From Rhodotorula mucilaginosa (taxonomy: Eukaryota; Basidiomycota; Microbotryomycetes; Sporidiobolales; Sporidiobolaceae): 64,000 nucleotides of DNA. The notes beneath the pieces are model-generated. The model was not told where the DNA came from. It searched no databases and was given only the letters and a program-made list of their open reading frames with translations. Shown in pieces: positions 45,237 to 57,898 of the stretch (position 1 is the stretch's first letter; each line of letters starts with the position of its first letter). The stretch covers positions 1,054,001 through 1,118,000 of the forward strand of contig CP137865.1 of assembly GCA_034406715.1 (NCBI GenBank), given 5' to 3'. A program made the position numbers and the translations under genes.

Positions 45237-48200
45237 ATGGCTCCCCCAGCCGTGCGCTTCCGCGGCGGCACCGTCGCCGTCTCGAGTCCCGACATTGCCT
45301 CGTTGACGCTCGTCAAGCCCTTGCCGGCCCTCGCCCGCGTCTATATCGGCCCGTGGATCCCGGCCTACATCCTGAGCTACTATGCGTTCTACCATGCCTA
45401 CGACACTTATATCAAGAGCATCGGTGAGTACCTCACTCTCTTGTCGCAAAGGGTGGCGCGTCTTTTTCCGAATGTCGCTGCATCGCTCTGTTGCTCTTTT
45501 CGAGACGCGATGGCCGTGTCTGGGACGCACGAACTGGAAGGGGCCACTCCCTCTATGGCTGCGAGGTCCCTGTGCAGACGCAGAGCAGCGACAGAAGCGG
45601 GCCTCACAGATCGCTTTGCGAGGAACAGAACCGGCTGACGCGGCACTTTGTTCTCCCATTTGATGCCCCCGTTACGCAGAATGGACTTTCCTGCTCTGTA
45701 TTGTGCTCTTTGGCGGCCACGCCCTTTCGTTCCTGTTCACCCGGTGGAGCATCAACTTCCGCTCGCGGACCGAGGCGACCCATGTGAGTTGCCTCTCTGC
45801 CTTTCGTTGGCGAGTGCAGGTGGATCAAGGCGATGATGAGGGCTCATCGAAACATGCATGCAGGTCTCGACGTTTGAGGCTGCCGAGGCGATCAAGGTCC
45901 TGCCGAAACTGCATCGGGGCAAGCCCGAGATCTGCAAGCTGGAGCGGACTCCTGTACGTACAAGCATGCGCAGTGGTTCGCACGGGTTCGTAACGGCGCA
46001 AGAGAACTGATGATCACGTCCATGCACAGCGCAAAGGCCAAGACGACCTCGTCTTCTTTTCGTACCAGCGCGACAAATACCTCTTCGACTCAGCCACCAA
46101 GACTTTTGCCCGCATCTCGTACCCTTGCGACGCCACGCCTGCGCTCTCGACCTTCCAGACCTCCAAGGGTCTGACGACGACCCAGGACATTGAGCGCGCC
46201 CGCACCGACTTTGGCAAGAACGTGTTCGACATCCCCGTCCCGACCTTTGTCGAGCTCTTCAGCGAGCACGCCGTCGCCCCGTTCTTCGTCTTCCAAGTCT
46301 TCTGTGGCCTTTTGTGGCTCCTCGACGAGTACATCTGGTACTCGGTCTTCACCCTGTTCATGCTCGTCGTCTTTGAGTGCACGACCGTCTTCCAGCGCCT
46401 GCGCACGATCAGCGAGTTTAGGAGCATGTCGATCAAGCCGTACGACATCCTCGTCCGACGCGAAAACAAGTGGATCGAGGTTCAAACCGATGAGCTCCTC
46501 CCCGGAGACCTCGTCAGCGTCGGTGAGTGCTCTGGCAGTTTTGGCGCATTCTCGCCCGTCTTTCGTCCTTAGACACCGGAGATTGATCCCTTACCTGGGT
46601 ACACCCGCAGTCCGCACGAAAGAAGACTCGGGCGTCCCTTGCGACCTCCTGCTGCTTCGTGGATCCGCCATCGTCAACGAGGCCATGCTCTCCGGCGAGT
46701 CGACCCCGCTCCTGAAGGAATCGGTCGAACTCCGTCCCGGCTCGGACCGCCTCGACATTGACGGCGTCGACCGTAATTCGGTCCTCTTCGGTGGTACCAA
46801 GGTCCTCCAGTCGACCGGCATCGCAGACTCGTCGGACTCGCTCGCGGCGCCCGACGGCGGGTGCCTCGCGGTGGTACTCCGCACCGGATTCGGCACCAGT
46901 CAGGGACAGTTGATCAGGACTATGATCTTCTCAACCGAGACGGTGTCGGCCAACAACCTCGAAGCGTTCCTGTTCATTGGGTTCCTCCTTGTCTTTGCGC
47001 TTGCCGCGAGCGGATACGTTTGGGTCAAGGGTGAGCCTCCTCCTTTCCTATCTATGTTGCTCAGCCCCAGGCAAGACTGGGCTATATCTGACATTGTAAA
47101 TCCACGCTTATCTCGTGACAGGCCTCGAGCAGGACCGCAAGCGTTCCAAGCTCCTGCTCGACTGCGTCATCATCATCACTTCGGTTGTCCCGCCCGAGCT
47201 CCCCATGGAGCTCTCGATGGCCGTCAATGCCAGTCTCGTCGCTCTCAGCAAGTACTGTGAGTGGCGTGTTGCGTTCTACGCGCTTTCAGTGTGGACGAGG
47301 CCTTCAAACTGGAAAGCTGCTGGAGATCGTTCTTGTTGCTCACAAACAGCGTTACCTGCTCTGCAGCGATCTTCTGTACCGAGCCGTTCCGCATCCCCTT
47401 CGCTGGTCGGGTCGACATCTGCTGCTTTGACAAGACCGGTACCATCACCGGCGAAAACCTCGTTGTAGAGGGTATCGCTGGCGTCGAGTAAGTCATTCTC
47501 CCGCTCGACTGACGCTTGTCACGCCTGACTAAGTGAATTCTCTCTTGCACAGCGCTTCGGACAGCAAGAAGCTGGTTCCGGTCGACGAGACCAGCCTGGA
47601 AACTTCGCTCACCCTCGCCTCGGCTCACGCGCTCGTCCTCCTTGACGACGGTGTCATCGGAGACCCGATGGAAAAGACAACTCTCGACGCGCTCAAGTGG
47701 AAGCTCAACTCGGGCGACCGTATCACGCCGACCGAGCAGAGCGGAAGCAAGAAGGACAGCGTCTCGGTTACCGTCCGCCGCCGCTTCCAGTTCTCGTCGC
47801 AGCTCAAGCGCATGTCTACCATCTCGCTCGTCCAGACCGGTCCTTCCAACGTTCGCACTCTCGTCGCCGTCAAGGGCGCGCCTGAGACGCTCAAGAGCAT
47901 GTACACTTCGGTCCCGGCCGACTACGAAAAGACGTACAAGTGGTTCGCCCAGCGTGGCTCGCGTGTCCTCGCGCTCGGTTACAAGTGGGTCGACGGTATG
48001 AACAAGCACGAGACGACCAGCATCGCGCGTGACCAGGTCGAGTCGGAACTCGTCTTTGCCGGTTTCCTCGTCTTCCACTGCCCGCTCAAGCCGGACGCGG
48101 TCAAGACGCTCAAGGACCTCGCCGACGCCTCGCACCGCTGTGTAATGATTACCGGAGACAACCCCCTCACGGCGGTCTCTGTCGCCAAGGATGTCGAGAT

Positions 48201-50032
48201 TGTCGACCGCGAAGCTCTGATTCTCGACCGCGCGGAGGGCGCTTCCTCGGAGACTGGTGCGTTGCCTCGTCGACATTGCGGCTTCTGCCCGGGCTCTGTA
48301 CTGATCCTGCTTGCAACCCGCAGAGCTTGCCTGGCGCACGGTCGACGAGTCCGTCGTCATTCCGGTCGATCCGTCGGCGCCTCTCGACACGTCTCTCTTC
48401 GACAAGTACGACATCTGCATGACCGGACACGCCGTCAAGCAGTTCGCCGACAAGCGTACCTCGTGGCACCAACTCGTTCAGCACACCTGGGTCTATGCCC
48501 GCGTCTCGCCGTCGCAGAAAGAGTTCATCTTGACCACCCTCAAGTCGCTCGGCTACGTTACGCTCATGGCCGGTGACGGCACCAACGACGTCGGCGCGCT
48601 CAAGCAGGCCAACATTGGTGTCGCCCTCCTGAACGGTACCGAGGAGGACCTGAAGGCGATCCTCGAGCACCAGAAGAAGGAGCGCGCGAAGAAGGTCTAC
48701 GAGCAGCAGTTGCGGATCACGTCTCGCTTCGGTCAGCCGCCGCCCCCCGTCCCTGCGATCATTGCCGACCTGTTCCCGGATGCGGTCAAAGCGCAGCAAG
48801 AGGCTGCCAAGGCAGTCGCTGCCGACCGCCAACAAGGCAAGGCCGCCAAGGTGAGCGCCGAGCCAATTGTTTCAGAAGCAAGCCAGCACCGAGTACTGAC
48901 ACCCCCCCTGGACGGTCAGTTCGACACCACTGCCATCATGGGCAAGCTGTCCGAGATGGAGGACGAGGAAGTTCCGCAGATCAAGCTCGGCGACGCGTCG
49001 GTTGCCGCTCCCTTCACGTCGAAGCTCGCCAACGTCGCCGCGATCACCCACATCATCCGTCAAGGCCGCTGCACTCTCGTCGCTACCATCCAGATGTACA
49101 AGATCCTCGCTCTCAACTGCCTCATCTCGGCGTGGGCGTTGTCGGTGCAGTACCTGCAGGGTATCAAGTTCGGCGACTACCAGGTCACCATCACCGGGAT
49201 GCTCATGAGTGTCTGCTTCATGACCATCTCGCGCGCAAGGGTACGTCCCCGAACTGCCACTCCGTCTCTTCGCTGTCTATATGACTGACCCAGAAGCGTC
49301 GCCTATAGCCCGTCGACAAGCTGTCGAAGCAGCGCCCGATCGCCACCGTCATCGACTGGTACATTGTCCTGTCGATTCTGCTGCAGTTCGCGATCCACAT
49401 CGCGTCCTTCGTCTACATCACCCAGCTCTGCCATGCTACCGAGCCGTGAGTCCCTTATGCGGCTCCTTGATCACCGACGCGAGAAACTCACATTCCTTCC
49501 CGCACCGTGCTGCAGCCGCGACGAGAACGTCGACCTCGACGCCAAGTTTGCGCCCAACCTGCTCAACTCGGCCATCTTCCTGCTCTCCACCTCGCAGCAA
49601 GTCTCGACGTTCGCCGTCAACTTTATCGGTCGGCCGTTCCGCGAAGACATCTCGGAGAACGCCGCGCTCAAGTACGGCCTGCTCGGCGCGAGTGGAGTCG
49701 CGGTCGCTGGCGCGATCGACTTTATGCCCGAGTTCAACAAGTGGCTGCAGATTGTCGAGATGGACGTGAGTGGCTTTTCGTGGGTGTGAGGATCAGTCGA
49801 GGAGCGTGATAAGCTGACCTCCTCGATGCAGTGGTCGTTCCGGACGCGTCTCTGCGCGGCCATGTTCATCGACTTTGCCGGCGCGTGGGTCATCGACAAG
49901 GTGCTCAAGGCCATCTTTGCGAGCGACACGCCCAAGGCCCTGATCACGCGCGGTTCGGAGCGGAGGGAGGCGCGTCGGGAAGCAGAGCGGAGGGAGGCTG
50001 AGCTCGCGGAGGAGATCAAAAAGGACGAGTAG
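45237..50032 (+). CDS. SPF1: P5A-type ATPase, ER transmembrane-helix dislocase
   Basis: ER-membrane P-type ATPase that removes mistargeted mitochondrial tail-anchored and other helices from the ER. More than ten introns, about 1200 aa. The N-terminal membrane helices include [20 protein letters not shown]; the cytosolic N-domain follows ([15 protein letters not shown]). Key motifs: [16 protein letters not shown] (actuator), [20 protein letters not shown] (the P5A version of the M4 segment), [18 protein letters not shown] (phosphorylated Asp), [16 protein letters not shown] and [20 protein letters not shown] (hinge). The PPELPMELS sequence separates P5A from P5B. The protein ends in a charged tail rich in Arg and Glu. 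The start ATG at 45237 gives [15 protein letters not shown]. Confidence 0.96.
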
Positions 50033-50364
50033 ACGGGAGCGCGCGCGGAGGGTGTCTCTACCTACATATATGAGTGTGTTTCCGTGTTTTGCTTTGCATC
50101 TACCCTCGCAATGATACAGTCAAGTTGAGTGTTTGCTCTCTTTTCGATGAGGCGAGAGAAGTCAACTTGGCGTGAGATTGACTTTCGACTCCTTGCCTCT
50201 GCGGAGTCGACTTGATCACGGCCCCCGTAGCCGAGGAGGCTAGAGGTCAATTGTACACGCGCTTTTTACTCTCGTCCGGGCTCCACTCGCGCCGCCTGCA
50301 CCACCGACTCTTCGTCGCTCCACAGCTTGCCCAGGTCCTCGAAGCCATCGTCACGACGCCCGCC
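50033..50364. other. gap between SPF1 and TDP1
   Basis: About 330 bp. The frame upstream of the chosen TDP1 start stays open to an ATG well before 50365, but that extension has no conserved character and I treat it as leader. Confidence 0.4.
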
Positions 50365-52822
50365 ATGGCGCCCAAGCGACGCGCCGACGTGCTCGTGCTC
50401 GACTCGGACGATGATGAGATTGCGCCTCGCAACGCGCCAGGGCCGCGTGCTGGCTCTTCAGTCAGGTCCACGACGCCGACTGGTGGGGCCGCCGACTCGG
50501 ACCAATTCGAGCAAGATCTCGCTCTCGCTATGCGCCTGTCTATGGAGGACGCCGGCACTCCGTCGACCGGAACTGGCAGCGGCAGTACCTCCGCCGGTCC
50601 CGCGACAGCGGCCACGGCGGCCACGGCGGCGTCGAACGCCAACTCTTCACGCGCCGAGCTGGAACGCGCTCGTTTGGAGCGCCAGCGTGCGCGCGAGGCG
50701 GACGGAACTGCCCAGCCATCGGTCATCAACGCCTCGAAACCATCCGGATCGAGGCCGACGCCGCGCAGCCGAGTTGCCACCCTCGCCGACCTGCCTGGCG
50801 GCGCTTCCAACCTCCGTGCAGGCGGCGGCTCGTCTTCGCAGAGCAAGCTCTCGCAGCGCTTCTGGGACGGCGCTGTCAAGCGCGTCCCGAACGACTACGT
50901 CCCAGACGACGAATCCTTCTCGTTCGGCGATTTGATCGGACCTCGTCAGACGCTCGAGACCGCCGTCGTCTCGGCCTTTTGCCTCGACCCGCTCTGGGTC
51001 GCCTCGCATTTCCCCGAAGAGACGCCTTTGCTCCTGGTCATGCCGAGAGGGCCCGGCGACACTCTTCCCGGGTTTGCGCCCTTCGGCGTCAAAGGCAACA
51101 CGTTCCGCGCGGTTCCGCCCACCCGCCTCCAGCAGGGCGCCGGCGTGATGCACACCAAGCTGATGGTGAGATCCGTCTCTCTTGACGCTGTCCCTGTCGC
51201 GTCACTTGCTGATCGTCCGTACCCCTTCCTGCAGCTGTACATCCACCACGATTTTCTCCGCATCGTCATTCCGACCGCGAACGCAATCTCGTACGACTGG
51301 TCGATCATCGACAATGCTTTCTACATTCACGACTTCCCGCTCCTTGCTGAGCACGCCGAGTTTTCTGCTGATGGTGGAGAAGAGCTCGGCACGCTGAACC
51401 CGCTCGAGAATCCGACGCACACTCAATTCAGTCGTTCGTTCATCCAAGTCTGCATCAGTCGGTCGACTCTTCTTTTTCCTAGTACCTCTTCACACGCGCT
51501 GACGAGCCACGCTATCGCTCAGAGCTGGCCGTCCCTCAACTCTTCGTCTCGCGTGCAAAGCTGTACGACTTTTCGCGCAGCGGAGACGTCCGCCTCGTGC
51601 ATTCCATCCAAGGTGGGCTTCCCAGTTCGAGCTTGTCATGCATTACATCTGCGCCTAGCATTAATATGCCCCCTCGACGACAGGCTTGCACCCCAGAGCC
51701 GAATACAACAAAGGAGGTGGCTTGGCCGCGCTTGCTCGCGCCGTCGACAGCTTGGGATTCGCGACGGGAGGCCATTGGGAGATCGAAGCGACGGTGAGTG
51801 CACCTCTCCTTTGATCCGAGAGGCGGAGAAAGGTCGGCACCTGATTTCGTTGCCTCCGCCAAAAGGGCTCGTCAATCGGCCGTTACTCCAACAACTGGTT
51901 GGCGCAGATGCTGGGTGCCGCGAGCGGCATTCACCCGTCCTCGTACTTTCGTTCGGGCAACGGAAATCAGATCCCGGCTCAAATCCCGGCTACACCGCCC
52001 AGACAAGCCAGTCGACTGCCGATCAAGATCATTTTCCCGACCGAGGACGAGATCCTCAGCGGTCGCGGCGGAGCCAACGTAAGCCGCCGCGGTCTCATCG
52101 AGACCCTCGTCGTTTCGTCCATCGTGTCTGACCTCCAAAAAATGCAGGACGGCGGGACGCTGTTCTGCCCCACTTCGTACTGGGCAGGGTCGACTTTCCC
52201 GCGTCACATGTTCCACCGCGGAGAGAGCAAGCGAAGCAAGGTGCCGGCCCACACCAAAATCAGTTGCGTGCTCCTTTGCTAAAGTCGTTGGGGAGAAAAG
52301 GCTCTGTCGGCTGACCGTGCACTTCGACACAGTCCTCGGCCTTCACAAGTACTCCTCTGGAGAAGCTTCTGCTCACGAAGGCTGGATGTACTTGGGGTCG
52401 CACAACTTGTAAGCTCGCACGCGAAAGATTACCCGACTTCTCGCTGACGCGTCCCTTGGACTCGCTAGTACGCCCGCCGCCTGGGGTCGTCTCGAAAACA
52501 GCGCAAGCGGTCCGCAGCTCAAGATCACCAACTACGAGCTCGGCGTTGTGCTTCCGAGTGAGTCCGCAATGCTGTGAACTTATGAAAGAGCTTGCTAACA
52601 CCTGACTCCTTAGTCCGCGCCAGGTCTGCGGAAGAGCTTCAAGCTAAAGCTGATGCTCTCGTGACGTACCGCCGTCCGCTGGTCAAGGTGAGTCTTGGTG
52701 TCTCGCTGGTCGAAGGGAGGAGCTGGATCTCATGGTGTTCGGTCGCTGAACTCACTGTCGTTTGTCGCATGCAGTACGGACCCGACGAACGTCCTTGGCA
52801 GCAAGAACGCTTCCTGAGCTGA
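50365..52822 (+). CDS. TDP1: tyrosyl-DNA phosphodiesterase 1
   Basis: Nuclear repair enzyme that hydrolyses 3'-phosphotyrosyl bonds left by topoisomerase I. About eight exons. The first HKD half has VMHTKLM joined across an intron to LYIHHDFLRIVIPTANAISY; the second has AHTKII joined to LGLHKYSSG and continues GWMYLGSHNFTPAAWG. SSIGRYSNNWLAQ precedes the C-terminal domain, and the end is PDERPWQQERFLS. The N-terminal 70 residues carry VLVLDSDDDE (residues 9-18), a classic SUMO-interacting motif pattern, and FEQDLALAMRLSMEDA (48-63), a near-perfect ubiquitin-interacting motif. The catalytic domain starts at about residue 190. ATG 50365 was chosen because it starts the motif-bearing N-terminus. 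Confidence 0.94.
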
Positions 52823-52964
52823 ACTGATTTTTTCCTCTCCTGTTTTGCTGTTGTTGCCTTCCATGTCTCCTGCATTCCCATGCCTTCAGTTCGACGCTAC
52901 AAAGTCTATTGTTTCTGTGAAGTCCGCCCGGCCCTCTGGCCCCTGTGACCCCCTGCTCGGTGCC

Positions 52965-54360
52965 TCACGCAATGCTCGAGGCCAGTAAAATTGCGGTAGG
53001 CAAGACGGTGGCCGGCAACTGGTTTTTCGCTGCCGCGTCCTCGATTCTGTGCCACCCTGCTGTCTTCTTCACCTTGGCCCAGTGCTTGGTGACGTACTGC
53101 AGGGCCGAGTCCCGGAGTTCTGGAGATGTCATGACCAAGTCACTGAAGAGCTCAGCGACAGCGCTCTCATGGGTCAGCTGCGCCATAAAGTTGTCGAGCG
53201 CGAGCTGCTTCAAATTGGCCAATTTGAGGAGGTGGGCGAGGCGGTATATTGACTTCGGGGAGGCGGGTGCAGGCAGTGTTGAGACGCCTTCGAGGGTCTC
53301 CTTCAAGTGAGCCTTGCGGCGCTTGTGCCCGACGCGCGACCGCAGGGGCGCGAACTCCACGTGGCCGCAGGCCATCCACACCAGGACAGCTGCGTATGTG
53401 GTGTAAGCAGTCCGACGCACGACTATTTCATCGTATGGAAGAGTCGGGATCATGCTGTCTCCGCTTCGAGCGCTGTAAATGTCGCCACAGATCTTATCCG
53501 TTTCGCTGTCCGAGTCCTCGAAGCGAGGCGCATTCGCGTTGTCGCTGGCAACAACGGCCTCCGGTCCTTCGAGCGTTTCCCCTCCCTCGGAGTCACCTTC
53601 AAGTATGGATTTGAGATGTTCACTAGCCGCGCACAAGGTGTACTTGGTGGCCCAAAGTTGCAGTTTCGAGCTGAACACGAAGCAGACATCTTGTCTCGTC
53701 TGCTTCGTGGTATCCGCTGCCCGTCTGTAACGTGAGCGGCGGAATCTGGCGACACCGAGTGGCTATGGGGAGAGAAATCGGCTTACCCAAGCTCTTTTCT
53801 GCGAGAAGTCGAGTCGTAGCCTTGGGAGTGCCCGTCGGCAACAGCTGGAATTCAACGACGATCCTCGATTTGCACAACGAGACTGGCCCCAGAGACAGTG
53901 TTCCCGCGGAACTGGAGGGGAATCTTTGCCATGTGAGGGTTTCCTCGGTCACAGTCTGATTCCCGACGATGAGTCGGATTCGGACCGATTCAAAGTACGG
54001 TGCAGGAGGAATCTTGCTCCAGCGGATGCTCAGAGATTGCTCGGTAGGCGAGGGGAGCGGCATCGAGACTAGTTGGAGGACTCCGCCTTCCAAGCTCGTG
54101 AGCGCCGTCAACGCATTCCTCGCGTTAATGAGGTCTCCGATGATGGCGAAGCCGACCTCGTCGAGGGAGGTGATTGACGGCTTTGACTCCGGACTCGAAG
54201 GCACCTGGGCCCCAGTGCTTTGCTGGAACGGGCGGTGATATGGTGAAGCTCGCCCTCCCCGTCCTCCTCTGCCTCCTCTCTTGGACGGACTCGACATCTT
54301 GGCGGGGGCGGCGCCCTTGCCGAAATCGAAGGCGTCACTTGTGAGGATTGGAAGGTGCAT
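52965..54360 (-). CDS. MATH-like/BTB domain protein
   Basis: Possible substrate adaptor of a cullin-3 ubiquitin ligase. Two exons. The N-terminus (SPSKRGGRGGRGGR) is followed by a beta-rich region (FESVRIRLIVGNQTVTEETL, then SRIVVEFQLLPTG) in the position of a MATH domain, though the match is weak. The BTB half begins RQDVCFVFSSKLQLWATKYT, then AASEHLKSILEGD. After an acidic insert comes DEIVVRRTAYTTYAAVLVWM, then LPAPASPKSIYRLAHLLKLA, a sequence style seen in many Pucciniomycotina BTB proteins. I joined the exons at GTAAGCC (about 53789) to the acceptor before CGGATACC, the only one keeping the BTB frame. The first ATG is at 54360; a better-placed ATG at 54297 (MSSPSKRGG) is an alternative start. 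Confidence 0.75.
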
Positions 54361-54721
54361 ATTTTAAACCGTCGATTCTGGGTAAAGAGAAGGGAATCTG
54401 ATCAAAGGCGTTCGAGCACACCTCTTTGACCATTGCCCGCTCCCCCGCGGACAAGCCGGCGCTCGCACCGCGCGTAACTCGCCTGGCTTCCGGAGTCTTA
54501 CCAAGCCCAGGACGTAGGCCTGCAAGCTACTGCCAATCCGAGAGCAAGCACGAAAATCGCGCAGGGGAACTACAGCATGCCGCGCAGCCGGAGAACGGAC
54601 TGAGAAGGTCGACTCGCCGCTTTTTCTCTCTTCAGAACCGTGGAAACTCAGGTGTCGGCAAGTCGCCAGAGAGAGGCTCATGAACGCATGGACCGCAAAT
54701 ACAAGCGACAACAACACGAGC
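54361..54721. other. gap between RECQ1 and BTB genes
   Basis: About 360 bp between two minus-strand genes. 3' flank of RECQ1 and promoter of the BTB gene; nothing else recognised. Confidence 0.4.
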
Positions 54722-57548
54722 TCAATCAAGCTCCAACACCTCCCTGCTACGAGGACGCGCGACACGCGGACGGACCGACGACCACCCGTCTCCGTCCGGC
54801 TCGCTGCTGGGCTCCTGCGCCTGCAACCAAGCTTCCGTCTCCTCTTCGTCCTCCTCATACAGGTCTCTGCCGCCAGCAAGGAATCCGCCGCCTGTGCCGA
54901 GATCGTCCTCGTCGTAGTCGGCGGCGTCTTCCTGATCAGAGATGTCAATCTCGACCTCCTTCTTGCCCTTCTTGCGCGCCGGAGGCTGAGTGCCGTTGTC
55001 TGAGGATTTGCGCTTCTTGCGGGAAGCTCCGACGACGGTGACGTCCATCTCGAGCTTGACCGGCCGATTCGCGGCATCAAATTCGGAGGGGTCGAGGCGG
55101 GTCAAGCGCATCGCTTTCGTGGCAGGATGGAGGTAAGAGGTCACATTGTAAGCGGCTGCAAAGTATCCTGGGGTGTTAGTGATCCGACTCAACCGCTGCG
55201 ACGAGCAGTACTCACTGGCATGAAATTCCTCCTTCAAGTAGCCGTCGACAAGCAGCTGGAGCAGCATCTGTTCCGTCTCATCCTTGTTCAATGTGACCTT
55301 GTTCCCCGCGACCGCCTTGACGTCAGTCTTTCCTTTGCCTTTCCCTTTCGCCTGCTGGGTCGAGAAAGCCCCGCCGCCGTTGCCGCGGACGAGGTCAGCC
55401 GCCTGCGGAAGCGTGAGAGTACCGCGTTGCGCGGTCGCCGCTTCAATCACGCGGAGTGCGCGATACGCCTGCTCGGTGATATCGAGAGTCGACACGGTCG
55501 CCGGATCGCGCTGGCACTGCGCGATGACGACGTGGTCAGGTTGACCGCATGTGCAGGCATTCCGTGATCATGACACTCACGTTGTCGCAATGTCCGCATG
55601 GCGTATCGGCTTCGTCGGCGTCGTAAGACTGGGACGAATCGTAGGCGTTGGCAAAGTAGCGCGCGAACAAGATCTTGCGGCAAGTGCGCTTGTCTTCGGC
55701 GAAGCGGACCACCTCGTAAACTGTAGCAGGTCATTTGTCAGCGATCTTGCCAAGTCAGTACAAGCTGTAGTGGACGCACGCTTCTCCTTGCCTCCCGTGT
55801 GGAACGTCTCGTAAGTCAAGGAGGACAACCTCGACGCATCTGCCGCGCGCCAAAAGGTGACGCAGTCGGCCGGCGCTCCATCTCGACCGGCTCGACCCGA
55901 CTCTTGCTGGAAGTTGGCGAGCGACTTGGCGAGGGAGTGGTGCACGACGTAGCGCACGTTCGGGTTGTCTATCCCCAAGCCGAAGGAGGCGTTCGTCGCC
56001 ACCACGACGTGCACGCGCTTGTCGCGCCAGTGGTCGTGCACGCGCTGCTTGTCCCCATCTTCGAGGTAGGCGTGGTCTGGATTGGGTCAAATGTTAGTCC
56101 CAGGAGTGCTTGGCGCACGACTGGGAAAGAAAGACCTACAGAAAGCCGCCTTCAGTCGGCCTTTCGATTTCTCGTGCGCATTGATGCCCTTGGTGATGTT
56201 CTCAGAGTCGGCGCGACTGAGAGTGTAGATGATGCCGGTATCGCCCTCGTGGTGATCGAGGATCCAGTCGACGATCGCGTCCAGAGCTGCCTGTGCGGAC
56301 GAGGGCTTGGGAAGAACCTTGTAGCGAAGATTTGGGCGGTACAGAGGCGCGCTGAAGACGACAGTCGTATTCGGCAGAGCAGCTGAACCAGGAGAAGTCT
56401 TTTTCGGGGGACCGAGCGTCTTGAGCATGTCGCTCACGACGTTTTGAGGGGCGGTCGCGGTGACTGCGAGGATCGGCGTTTTCGGGAAGAGCACTTTGAG
56501 GCGCTGCAACGCTAAGAACGAGGGACGGTAATCATGCCCCATCGTCGACAAGCAATGCGCCTCGTCGATCACGAAGCGAGTGAGCAACCCTGCGTCGTAC
56601 ATCTTTTGCAGCGTGTTGACGAACGTCTTGGACTGTGGGCGATTTCGAGGTGTGTCAATCGCAGTCGGTGCAGCTAAAAGAGGCTTGGCCGCGCGAGCGC
56701 GTCCTCACCTTCTCAATCCTTTCGGGCGTCACATAGACGAGCTTGACCACCTCCGGGTCGACGTTAGCCGCCTCCTTCTTCTTGCCCTTGCCCTTGGTGG
56801 TCGCAGCAGAGCCGAGCATGCGCGTCATGATCTCTTTGATGTCGGCCTGCGACGTCGACGCGTGAATCATCTCGGCGGCGATCCCGCGAGAGCGGAGTCC
56901 GTGGACCTGATCGGCCATGAGGGAGATGAGAGGAGTCACGACAATGCTGGTACCGGAGGCCAGGAGCGCCGGGATCTGGAAGATCAAGCTCTTGCCACCT
57001 CCGGTCGGCAAGATGGCAACGACTTCGCGGCCAGCCATGGTCGCATTGATCGCGCCTTCTTGTCCGGGACGCCACTTCTTGACGCCCCAGATGTCTTTCG
57101 CCGTCTTGGCGATTTCGGCGGTCCACGGAAAGCTGGATTTCGAGTAGTCGATAGTCGCCGCATTTGAGGTAGACGCGGATTGACCGCCCGTCTTGCTGGT
57201 CCGCAGGGGTGCCTGCACCTGCGCACGACTCGCAATAGTCGCCGCGAGAAGATCGCGTTCGCTGCGGATCTCGGCGTGCAGGCGTCTCAGCTTGCGGATC
57301 TGCTCGTCGAGGCTGGCGAGTTCGGCGTCGAGCTGTTCGAACCCGTGTGTATCAGCTTCTGGATCTTCTCTGAGTTCGCCGCATAATGCACTCACCTGTG
57401 CCAGCTTGTCATACTCGTCGCCTGTACCGTCCTGCTGCTCGTTCGTGTCTCTCGTGGCCGTGTACTGGTCGTCACAATCTTCCTGCTCGTCGTCGTCGTC
57501 GTCGAGGGTCATGACCCAGTCGCGAGAGCCTCTGCCACCACTAGGCAT
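54722..57548 (-). CDS. RecQ-family 3'-5' DNA helicase, RECQ1 type
   Basis: ATP-dependent DNA unwinding in repair and fork restart. About eight exons, roughly 850 aa. The acidic N-terminus (WVMTLDDDDDEQEDCDD) is followed by a coiled coil, LDAELASLDEQIRKLRRLHA, as in human RECQ1. The helicase core has FPWTAEIAKTAKDIWGVKKW, ILPTGGGKSLIFQIPALL (motif I), TPLISLMADQVHGLRS, RFVIDEAHCLSTMGHDYRP (motif II), ILAVTATAP, TGIIYTLSRADSENI and QQESGRAGRDG (motif VI). The zinc-binding part is CRKILFARYF plus CGHCDNCQRDP, then a winged-helix region. The C-terminal tail is basic-acidic and disordered (PARKKGKKEVEIDISDQED). The coiled-coil N-terminus and zinc pattern resemble RECQ1 rather than the Sgs1/BLM type. 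No HRDC domain is seen. Confidence 0.93.
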
Positions 57549-57898
57549 ACTTCCAGAAGGCCGCACCAGCTAGACTGGGCTTAACAGCGAAGCTGGGGTG
57601 TGTGTGTCCTCGGTTCGCAAGTTCTTCGAGTTCTTCATCGCTCCGCTTGCTTCCGCGTGAAATCGCCCAATTTTTTCTCGGTAAAAATCGCGAGCGGACA
57701 GTCTACATCGCCAGCTCTGCTTCCGGACTACTCGGAAGGATATCTGATTGCGCACGAAGGACCAGCTGGGCCTGCACAGGAGGTACTTGATTATTCAGCT
57801 TGACTCCGCGTGCCGTCGGCTCCTCTCTCGCACGCGCCGCGATCAAGTTGCGCCGGCCGAGCTGGACCTTCTCTCACCCGATCCTCGTTCTCTCGACG
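57549..57898. promoter_or_regulatory. divergent promoter region, RECQ1 / DHA2 transporter
   Basis: About 350 bp between divergent starts. Pyrimidine-rich on the + strand near the MFS gene. No defined box seen. Confidence 0.4.
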
